From Bathymodiolus brooksi (taxonomy: Eukaryota; Mollusca; Bivalvia; Mytilida; Modiolidae): 64,000 bases of DNA. Location of the stretch: the NCBI GenBank assembly GCA_963680875.1, contig OY804579.1, positions 81,209,095 through 81,273,094 on the forward strand. The letters are read 5' to 3'. The position numbers and the translations under genes were made by a program. Each line of letters begins with the position of its first letter. The stretch's first letter is position 1. The notes under the pieces were generated by a model that was not told the DNA's origin, made no database searches, and saw only the letters and a list, made by a program, of their open reading frames with translations. This document shows positions 35,501-47,500 of this stretch, one piece after another.

Positions 35501-38500
35501 TCTGCTAAACATTCAAATCATACTGCTTACTCTTCGCGAGCACCTGGGTTCAGCCCCTGTTTTTTGGTGCGGTCCGTATTGATCATCGTTTTTGTTTTCT
35601 GTCTTGTGTTTAAATTTCTTGTTTGTTTTAGTTCGGTGTCTTGTGCCCAATGTTGCGTGTGTCTCTAGATAGTCCATTATTGATATTGCCCCTTCGGTTT
35701 TCTCTAACGTTTATTCAAGCGTGTTAGTGAAGATATACTATTGTCATAATAAGCAATTGCACAACTATTTTCTGTTGAAACTTGCAGGAAGTATAATATT
35801 TGTTTTCATGAACTTCACTTGGAAACGAAAGTAGAAACAAGGATCATGCATTTTATTCATACTGTTTATGTAGAAACATTGTCTTCAGTATGTTTGTTTA
35901 GACAATTGAATCAAAGTACTTCAGCTCCGACAGTATGTTTTGTTGTTCATTTTTATTAAAAAGTGAAGAAGATGAAAAGTTAAAAAAACAACAACACTAT
36001 TTTAAGCAATGAAACATCAATACAACTGTGGTACCCATATTTTGAAATCAGTTATTACCTGTTAACTGGCATAGAAAAGGTAACCGTTCTGAACAGTTTC
36101 TATTTTCATACTCATAAGAACCACGTGACCATGAAACAGCAGTACAGAGACTCGCTGAAAATGAAATAGAATCAAAACTGTGGTATCAATTTATGCAACA
36201 ACTACTGAAGGGTTAGCGCTATGGTGTTTTACGCCACTTTCATAAATATTTCAGCTCTATCGTGGCTCTAAGTTGTTTTGGTGGAAGAAACCAGAGTACC
36301 AGTAGAAATCCACCGACCTGCCGCAAGTCACTGACAAACTTGATCATATAATGTTATATCGAGTACACCTCGCCTGATTGGGATTCGAGCTCAAACTACT
36401 GCAGGATATATTCTCGAATTAACAGATCAATCTCAAGTTGATATTCAACCTGTGCAATTTATTTATCAATTCCACCTTATATCAGAATGCTGTCTTCTGA
36501 TTGGTTGATGAAAGGGGTAATTTTTTTTATCAATTCTTAGTTTTTTCCAGCTTTTGCACCATTGCCGGGATATTTGCCTAAATATACCACGGTACTATAG
36601 GCAAAAACCCCGTTCGAAACGAAATTCCTTCTTTAAATAGTTTATGACGTCACGGATATCATTCGAATTAATCGAGTTTCTTCTTTCAACCAACGCAAAA
36701 GTAAAGAGAATGACGACAGTGTCAGCCGTTATGTTTGAAATCGTTGAAATGTATATATTTCAAATTCATTTGCATTATTTTTTTGCATGTTGTATGTTAA
36801 AGCAAAACCGTGATTTATTTTATTTTTGAGTTTATTCCAGAATTTATACACCTCTTTGACAAGATTTTTCCTGTTTTCGTGGATTGATTTTAAGTCTCAG
36901 TTGAAAATCAAATGATGGAGGTGGTCTGAAGTTCTGAACCTGCTTGCATGCCACTGTTTTACTTGCTGTTAAATATTCGGCGGAATTAAACAAATGTATC
37001 CTGTTAGTGAGGGATATTTGCGGAAAATACCGGTTTCGAGAACAGTCAAATGTCCCTCACCACTAAAGCGGCTCGGGATATTTACCTCTCCTCTCAACCG
37101 GTATTTTTCGCAAATAACCCTCACTAACAGGATATATTTATATACTGTAATAGTATATTGATAAATTGTGACTGACTTGTCTGTGAATTTGTGTATTATG
37201 ATTATTATCGTTGGAAGCGTGTTGTATCATTAACTCAACCGTGCGACACAGAAATAAATATTGCCCGAGACCTCTCGCGATACGGTACACGATCTTTACA
37301 CATGCATATCGGATATCATTATTATTAAAAAGAAATAATACTTGCATAGACAATTTCATGGACATCTAGACTTGCGTAATGGGATTTGTGCGGGGCGTGC
37401 ATACAAGCGAAATAAATGTCGCCACAAGAACAGTAAATAATGCAATTACTATCAAAACTAAAGTTCTCCTCACTCAGGCATATGTGATCTTAACTGATTT
37501 TGGCTATCCTGTTTATACCCTTTGGCATTGGTGCTCCCAAACACCTTGATATTGCTTGGCTTTCCAATCTTTAGATCTTGAGCGTACCTGATGAAGGTTA
37601 TTCCAGAAACGTGTCGTGTGCACTAAGTTGTATATCTACGTTTTAATTACCAAAAACTAGAACAGTAACATACGATATATAAGATATAAATATGTTTTCC
37701 ATTTTTGGCTTTCCAATCTTTAGATTCTGAGCGTACCTGATGAAGGTTATTCCAGAAACGTGTCGTGTGCACAAAGTTGTATATCTACGTTTTAATTACC
37801 AAAAACTAGAACAGTAACATACGATATATAAGATATAAATATGTTTTCCATTTTTGGCTTTCCAATCTTTAGATTTTGAACGTACCTGATGAAGGTTATT
37901 CCAATCTTTAGATTTTGAGCGTACCTGATGAAGGTTATTCCAGAAACGTGTCCTGTGAACACAGTTGTATATCTACGTTTTAATTACCAGAAACTAGAAC
38001 AGTAACATACGATATATAAGAGATATTTATGCTTTCCATTGTATAATAACGATAATTTCTAGATACAATATTTCAAACATGGCTGCCCATTGTGATAATG
38101 TTACTGCTATTTGATTTATACATATTACAAATGTTCATACCATTTAATAACTCTCTAACACTAAAATACCCCAACCAAGAGTCGATATTACTTGGCTTTG
38201 ATGCTAAAGGTAGTATACTTTTCTTGTTTATGCACGTATTCACAGCTTTCGTCCAATTAGATACTGACCCTTTAAAATATATATTAAGTTAATGTATTAA
38301 CATGTTAACACTACTGTAAGAAAAGGTTTTAAGGGACCAGCCATTTTCTTACAGGAAATTGAAAGGGGTTCGAAATTCTTGTCCAGACAGAAATAAATTT
38401 TTGTCTCTGAGGCTAGGTGTGTAAATTTTCTTAATTGAAAATTGACATAGGGCGATTTAGCTGCGGAACCGCAACCCTTATGGTCCTTGGCCAGTTTTGT

Positions 38501-41500
38501 TGTTAGAGTTATCTCTTAAATGTCACGTGACCTCAAAGCGAGAATACCACAATGACAAGATGGCGTAACGAAGTAGGCGGGATCAGTTAATATCGAGACA
38601 TTTGTTATCATAATGAGCTAGAAATGAATAATAATTATTAAGTAAATATCAAAAGCGATAGATAAATATGTAATGAAACGAATTATCCACATGACTCCGC
38701 TCACACAAAGCGTTTTGTTGTGAAAAGTACTGTTGAAAGTTGCGACAAAATCAAGGTCGCAGTTTCGCAAATTTTTGATAGGGTGAAACCCGTAGCCCTA
38801 AGGGCGATTAGGACAAAACGAGGAAATTGGTTACATGTGAATGGCGGACAGGGCGGGGGTGGGGGGGGGTTATGTTTTTTTTATATGAAAAAAATATTCT
38901 GATTCCCAATGTTGCTGAAAAAATATTCTGATTTTGGTGGAGGAAGAAAAAAATAATCTGATTCAGAGTTTTTGTCATATAACCTAATGTTCAATTATGG
39001 AAAAAAAATATTCTAACTCTTGTGTTTACCGAATTGTTTTTTCTGAACGAAACAAATAACCATACCCCCCCCCCCCCCCCCCACCAGCAAGTTAAATGGT
39101 CGACCCCTTATTGAATAACTGAGGAATATTTGGTGATTTTAATGGAAAAATCGTTGAATTAAATAAGAAATCTTGCTTCCAAGTGGCTGTGTTGAATATT
39201 CACCATCAATGGCGGACGAGGTAGACAAACAGAGAGATAACGATACTCTTTGTGCCTTAGTTGGGGATTTTAATGCAAGGTCATCCGATTTGAACGATTT
39301 CATTATACCTGATGATGATTTGAGAGCTTTTTAAAATTATAATACCGATGATACAATATCATTTAATGATATTCATTTACATAGAAAATCCAGCGACACG
39401 GATCGGTGTAATGCCTATGGCAATAAACTATTAAATATGTGCAAAAATAATAATATATACATTGCAAATGGTAGAGTAGGGTAATGACAAAATATTGGTA
39501 AAGTCACTAGTAAAGAATCTAATAGTACGGTTGATTATTTCATTATTGCATCTGAGTTATTTCCCTTTATTACGGAATTTGGTATTATTGATTTTGACCC
39601 GTTATTTTCTGATGTTCACTGTCGCACACATGTGTCAATTTCCTGTTAAGAGAGTCTACATGATGTACATAATAAAAACACTCCAATAAAAATAGTTAAA
39701 CCGGTTCATTGTCAACAGTGAAAACAATCTTTTAGTTGATGAGATATGTAATGAATTAGAAATGATTAATGAACACAGTAACACTTTTCAGTCAGATTTA
39801 AATCAGTTTGTAGAAAAAATAAATAAAATATTTATCGATACCTCTCAAGAAACCTTTGGAAATAATATATATTACAAAGAGAAGTCATCTAAAGTAAATC
39901 GGCCTTGGTTTAAATATAACATACAGTGCTATTGAAACAAAAGAAGCGGCCCGTATTGGATATAACGGGTTTCTTTTTCCGCATGACTACTCAGGTGAAG
40001 GCCGAGGTGCGTAGCACCAATGCCGGCACTTGAGTACGAATGCGGAAAAAGAAACCCGTTATATCCAATACGGACAAATTATTTTGTTTCAATAATAATG
40101 TATCTAACTTGTACAATAATAGTGTTGTTGAAAAAATAAATGGTATGGCATATATTTTTACACTTTTAATGTTTAGAAAGCCAAATAAGACAACAATTAA
40201 CAAAAATAAAACGACAATTTTTTTTATCGGTCAACGTCCTTTCGATTCTCGATTTTATTTAGATATTTCAAGGTCTTTCAAGTGAAAAGAATCGTTTATA
40301 TTTAGATATTTCAAGGTCTTTCAATTGTCTCAAGTGTTCACCTGTGGTCTCTCTGATTCGTTAGTTGTTTTTTGTATTGCGAGAATACATTTTAAAAGTT
40401 CACATACTCGTCAGTTCTGATCATAAATTATACCAGATCCGAAATACTTGTATCGTGTCTTGTATTTTGCTTTTTTAAACAAATTGTTGATATTTTTTTT
40501 CCAAAGTTTACTATCAAGAGTGATATATACTAATTGTAGAGTATAGCAGTGTGGTCACCGTAGCTGAGTGGTTAGATGGAAGTTTTGAAAATCAAAGTAG
40601 ATTTGAAAAAGCCCAACAGTGGTTCGATACCCGAAAGTCTCAAAATATGTTTAACACGTGTCTAAGCCTAAAACAGTAAAATGTTAAAGTTGATATATTC
40701 AAGACCAAAAGAATAAACTAGATTCTTGAAAATAATCCACTGTTCGAACAATAATGTGACGTCAGAGAAATGTAATATGACCAGGTAAATAATATTTACC
40801 TTGTCTCAAAAAGGGGTCAAAGTACAGCGGCCTGTATCATCGGCCCCTATTAGCGGCTTGTATCATCGGCCTCTATTAGCAGCCTGTAGGTGATATTAGA
40901 GGCCGCATTTACAATGGCTTTGCTGGGGGTATTATTGTACAACAACAGTTGTAATTCAAAAAGAAAAACCTTTCATAAAGCTAAGAAAAACTTTAACTGA
41001 ATCAAAAATGACGAAAATCGACATCACTTAAAAAGTGGCATGTAAATCTTATAGAGTAGAAATGAATAAATGTTTCAGTGATTATGAACTTACATGTAGA
41101 GTCGAAAGTGAACGGCGTAATACGTCAGAATCGAATACAGGTGATTTGTGGAAAATTTTAAACAAATTTAAAAAAAGGGAGGACAAAATTGATATTGATG
41201 AATTATACGAGTATTTTAAAAATTTGAACCTTAGTAATGAAGTGGGGGATTCCAATTTTGAAATGCCAGATAACAATGATAATGTTGCAAACGATACTCT
41301 AAACGGCAAAATTATTGAAGAAGAAATCACTTCTATTATTCAAAATTTAAAGAATGGCAAAGCACCTGGATATGATTGTGTCATTAATGAATATATCAAA
41401 TCAACTATTAGTTTATGTATGCCATTGTATTTAAAACTGCTTAGGAAAATTATTGATACAGGAATCATGTATCGAGTACAACTCGTCCTAGTGGAATTCG

Positions 41501-44500
41501 AACTCACAACTTTAGTGGTGATAGGCACTGATTGCACAGGTAGTTGTAAATCCAACTACCAAACGATAACGACAATGACGGCCCCTCCAGGTTTATATAC
41601 TGTATGACTATGAACTGTACATTGTATTCTCTATGTTGCCAATATATCGTTTGTATTCATGTATAATGCAGCTGTCATATTAATCATCAATCCCAGTTTG
41701 CAGGTGTTAACACACATCAACTAAAACCTTACTTTAATTTATTGTGCACATTTTGAAATTTTTGTTTTCGTTTTACTCGCATTTCATCAGAGGTGAGTAA
41801 TACAAAATGTGCGTGTGTGTGTTGATACAGTCTTGCTTGTGTCCTGTTTTGCGCTTCAAAGATGAATATGATGAATTTGTCAGAATTATAAATATTAACT
41901 GCAGAAATGTCCTGTAATTGCTTTGTACTTGCGCTATGCACATTCTACGAATAGGAACGTAATATATTCGGGTGTCACTGGTGGATCAGGATATGTTCAC
42001 CCTTCCGCAGCACTTGAGTTCACCCATGGTTTTCAGTGAGGTTCGCGTTTCTCAATCTTCAATTTTTCATATTGTGGTTTGTCCGTCATGTTCAGTATTT
42101 TTTTTCCATTTTCGTTTGACCATTGTATTAACTATCTCTCCTTTTTCGAATTACTGCTTCTGATATTGAAGCTTTTCTTTGCTGCAAAACTAAGGTTTCC
42201 ACTCACCTGATCCTTCACAACTAAAATTATATGTAGAACTACAATCCGTGACAACATTTATGTTATTTTGCGAAGCAAGACAACGGCGTGTACTTGATAT
42301 GTTATCAAAGATTGCCATGTCAGTTTCGATATCTGGAAATGATAAATCAATGGTTAATATTTCTTCTATTTTAGTCTGTTTTTAGACTTAATTAAGCAAA
42401 AGTTTGTTCTATATTGATGTTATATTTGATTAAGCACAAATTAAGGACCAACAAATCTTATCTTAGAATCTATTAGCTTCTTTGTTAGCAGCATCCTCTT
42501 TCAAGGAAATCTAGATACGACACTCTGGAATATCCATTAAATTGAGAGATATAGGTACGTGCTACTGGAATGTTGCTACATATAAATGGAAAATTGATTT
42601 CATCTCTCTCTTTTTATAAAAGCGTCATTTTTAACCGACTTGCACTTTAAATTTCTAGGTGTAGGTCTGGGTATAAAGCATGCCTAACTATATCTGTCAT
42701 GCCTTTTGTTTCAAGTTGAATGGGATAGACCAACCACTATAGATGGGTACGAGTTATTTATACAAACTATAATGAACCACATTGTCTATTGTTTACAAAG
42801 TGCTTTGCTGTCACAATATTACTGTAAAAACGAACATGAGTAATGCATATAATATTATACTCTAAAATTTGGGGTGGGTTATTGGTTATGGTGTTTTACG
42901 CCACTTTCAACAATATTTGAATTATATCGTGCACGTGGCAGTCAATTGTATGGGTGGAGGAAACCTGAGTACCCGAAGAAAACCACCGACCTGTCGCAAG
43001 TCATTGACAAATTTTATCACATAATGTTGTATCGAGCACACAACTGATAGGCACTGATTACACAGGTTGTTAGTGCCTATCAGTACTAGAGTTGTGAGTT
43101 CTAAAGTCTGGTCATATTGTGGATGATATGTGATATGAATACATAACACTACATGTTCTTGACAAATAATTACCTCGTTCAATCTTAAACAATGCCAATC
43201 CCTTCCCAGACGAGCAGAACACATCATTGTAAGACTGGCAACTTTTAATGCAAGTTTGTTTTGTGTCAGTGTTTCTAGGCGTGGTAACACATTGGCATAA
43301 TTTCTTCTAGAATAATAAACATGTACTTGATATTTCAAGATAAGAATGTACAAATGATGAATATGAAATATTGTTATAAAACTAAGGTTTATCTCACTGC
43401 TCTTCGATATATTTGCTTTTATAATGCAGGTAGCAAGTACTACTTAAAATGGTAAATACACACACTCACAAATAAATGCGCCTGATGGACTAACGAGGGG
43501 GTATGGTGTTTAGCGCCACTTTCAACAATATTTCAGTTATATCATGGCAGTCAGTTTTATTGATGGAGGAAACCGGAGTGCCCGGAGAAAACCACTGACC
43601 TGTCGCAAGTTACTTACAAACTTTATAACATAATGTTGCATCGAGTACACCTTGTCTGATCGGGATTCGAACACATAACTTCAGTAGTGATAGGCACTGA
43701 TTACATACGTAATTGTAGATTCAACTACCATATGACCACAGCTCTGATGGACTAACGAAGTATCAATATCACTGATGACTTGTGATCTGTTTATACTGTC
43801 GTAATCTCTCGCCGGACATTTTCTCTCTTTACGACATTTGTTGGATACTGAGTAGACGGCGTGTGTTACACTTTAAACAGGAACTGCACACTATTCCGGA
43901 GAACCTGAATTCACCTCCAATTTTGTAAACGGTCTATACATAGGTTTTGTGGAACGGTATCCAGATGACAATAATAGATATATAACAATTCCCACAGAGG
44001 ATTTGTGGAACGGTGTCCCGATGACAATAATAGATATAACAATTCCCACAGAGGTTTTGTAGAACGGTGTCCAGATGACAATAATATATATAACAATTCT
44101 CACAGAGAATTTGTTGAACGGTGTCTACAGGACAATAATATATATAACAATTCTCACAGAGGATTCGCGGAACGGTGTCCACAGAACAATAATATATATA
44201 ACAATTCTCACAGAGGTTTTGTTGAACGGTGTCCACATGACAATAATATATATAACAATTCTCGCAGAGGATTCGTGGAACGGTATCCAAATGACAACAA
44301 TAATTATAAGACTTACGTAATAAATAAAGTAATTTGTCTTTGTGAAACATTCGACCACACAGTCAAATACACTGGTTTTGTTGGTTGCGATGTTGTTGTC
44401 TGTGAAGTACTCCCTTAGTTTTTGCTTAATAGTGATTATATTTCCACTAACATCCAAATCAAGACATCCTTGGGAAAATAATAACATATATTTGATTAGT

Positions 44501-47500
44501 ATGGCCTACTTTCCGTTAAATCAATTAGAAAAAAAATAGGGTGTGTTAACAAGGGCAATATATGATCTGACCAACAAGTGACTGGGACAAAATAATCATT
44601 TTTATTATACCTCAGTATATACTTTCTTAAAGCTTTTTTAAAGAAATAAAAATGCTATTGTTTCACATTTTAAACACTGAGACTATTGACCGGTCCATAG
44701 TTTTCAAGACTATTTACTGCCGCTGAACTATTTACTGTCAATTTAAACAACTTTCGCGGAATTTTTAATTGGACGTCGCTTATTGGACAAACTACGGTAA
44801 TTGTTATGCGTGATCCTCTGGCGTTATCGTCGCTATCGAGAAACCCGGATTTTTTTGTCAAAATTTCAAAAATTTCATGATTTCAAAATATAAAAAAAAA
44901 ATAAAAATTTCCGTTTTCATGAAATTTCATAAAATTTCAAAATTTTTTAAAAAAATTCAAAAATTTAAAAATAAAAATTTTAAAGTTCAAAATTTCAAAA
45001 TTTTCACAAAATTTTCACAAATTTTAAAATTTCCAAAAATTTCTAAATTTCAAAAACTTCAAAAAAATTCAAAATTTTCATAAAACTTGTAGTCACCATG
45101 TACATTTATGTTGAAGTCTATTTTCTCAAAAGAATCAAACTCTTATGAATAACTGGGGAAACAGCATAACAATGTCCATGAGACAATATTCAGATTTATA
45201 ATGCAAAATACTGGCAAAAGATGCGTGATTTTATTATTCTTTATCATTTTGAGGTGATCATTCAACTATGAGTCTAATGTTTTTCGGTATAATAAAATAC
45301 TTATAGACTGTGTATTCGGGAATAGCAAGTTTCTTGTCCCCTCGATCCTGACTATTAACCTCGGCTTCGCCTCGGTCAATAGTCAGTGTCCCAGGGACAA
45401 TAAACTTGCTATTCCCTCATACCCAGTCAATAAGTATATAATATAATCAAACAATAGTCGGCCTTGTTAAATATATTAGCCATAAAGATGATACAAATAG
45501 TATGGACTAAAAATGCTTTTTAACTGTTATAAATACAGTATTGGTTTTTCACACAGCATAACTATCTCTATGCAGGTGGAAAATGACAGGGTTTTTTGAA
45601 TCGGTATTCTTGATTGTCTCATCGATTTCTAATCAATGAGGGTTTAATGTACCCAAAACTACATCAGTTGATTATTGCATTTTGATAATTAATACCTTAG
45701 TTTTAATAGAAAACCAAAAAGTTCAAAATATTAAAAAAATATTTCAGCAATACATGTTTCCTGGTGTAAGCGTATAAGGTGTAGGTAAATACAGTACCAA
45801 CCTGTGGAAATTAATTGGCAGTCTTTATCAAGTACACGTCGCCATAGTAACATACCTAAAACGTAGTCTTTATTGTATATTAATATTTCATATTTCAATT
45901 ATTGTTTTAAAGAAATATTAACATGCTCCTGTTTTTATTTGTCGTTTTTTTTGTCTTATTTTATTGTTTTTATTTCTCATGTAATATTTATCTTAATGTA
46001 AAAATAAATAATGACCATTAAAATGAGCCCAGTCGTTTACATTCACCCAAGAAGCAGTCCATGCCGTAACATGTTGATCTGGTTGTAGTTCTGGATTCTT
46101 ATTCTGTTCTACTTCACTCTTGGTCGAGACGTCACAATGTTCTTTTATCTCGTTCCATGAAACTTAAATATATCAACATATATTATATATTAAATTAAAT
46201 AAGAAGTGTTTGAAGATATCAAAGGAGTAATCAGCATCGGTAAATCGAAGAAGAACAGATAACACAATGGTCAAAAGAAAAAGGACAAAAGGACAAACAA
46301 CGATCTACAAGACACACACATAAAACTAAAGATCGAGTAACACAAACCCCACTGAAAACCGGGGATGAACTCAGGTGCTCCGAAGGGTAAATAGTGGTAC
46401 CCCTCGTGTTAATCTAGTTACAAACGCGGTCCTAAGTCATGATTAAGGAAGTGCTTACGACAAGTGGAATATATCAGTGGTCATTTGTGACAAAGATATT
46501 CCATCACGGTCATCCAAGTCATGGTGGCGAGGAACGTTATTTAAAAGTATTTCTTTAAAAATAGATGTTATGTTTGTTCACTGAATGTGTCCTCAATGTT
46601 GTTTGTAGTTTATATAATTGTACTTCCTTTTGTATTTACATATGATATTGAATTGTCTTTCATTGAAAGATCATGTGCATTAAATAAAAAAATGTGCTTA
46701 TAATCTTGTCGTAGGGACTAAAAAGATTGGCACCACGGACCCCACCAAAACTAGGTGCTCCCTAAGGGTAGACAGTTACAGTTCTTATAACACGGACACT
46801 GGCCATGTTACGTATAGTCAAGTCCCCTAAAAATATTGTCAGCGATAGATGAAAGAAAATATCTACGTAATAGGGAAGCGATCGATTGCCATTTGAGAAA
46901 TGGATATTTCGTAATGGTCACCCAGTTTGTGATGACTACCGTAGACTATTTATAGCGATGACATCAACATTAGAGCAAGTTATCCTTGTTTGAGTAGCTT
47001 TTGCGGCAACAGCTGAGCTCTGTCCAGAAAATCAGTATACTGGGCACATAGCGTACAAGTTGTCAAATCTTAACTCTGGTTGCGCTGATGCTGCTGAAAT
47101 ATTGATACTAGTAAAATGGGAAGTTGACTATTGGAAAAGTGAATTCATCACGTTTGTCGAAGAGTATTTTTAATCTTTTTTTGTTAATTTTAAGGTGAAG
47201 ATCAATAAAAGATGCATACAATTAGACACCAATGTATTTATCGATTTAATACTTGTTACCCAGAAAGCTACATGCCAATTCACGGCTATGATTGAAGACT
47301 TATAGTGACTTATATTGTAAAAGCTCCACCAATAACCACAGATACAATTATTATATGGAAAATAAAATGACATCATTAAAAACTTATTTGTGTGTGCTTA
47401 AAATATTTGATGCCAAGATTTATTTATGGCACTTGCAAGCGTTCTTAATTAGTGGAGCTAAGATTAAAAAATATAAACTACATTCTAATTGAAGTTTAAC

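Larger units (their letters stand above)
39150..41466 (+). mobile_element. Degenerate LINE in copy 2, interrupted by other repeats
   Basis: Endonuclease part at about 39,230-39,650 ([38 protein letters not shown]) with several stops. Linker at about 39,700-39,935 (RPWFKYN). Then about 1.1 kb of nested sequence. The pre-RT/RT start is open at 41,035-41,466 ([38 protein letters not shown]). The right end joins the middle of a SINE at 41,466. Clearly inactive and a different family from the intact LINE. Confidence 0.75.

Noticed and set aside
36644..36829. Plus-strand 61-codon ORF in the 0.69-kb block
   Set aside because: Copy 3 version changes length by frameshift, with no recognisable motif.
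44005..44418. 137-codon plus-strand ORF with an 18-residue repeat
   Set aside because: Generated by the 54-bp minisatellite. Its continuation is the antisense of the WSC exon.
44877..45083. Lys/Phe-rich 68-codon ORF
   Set aside because: Low-complexity aaaatttca words, not coding.
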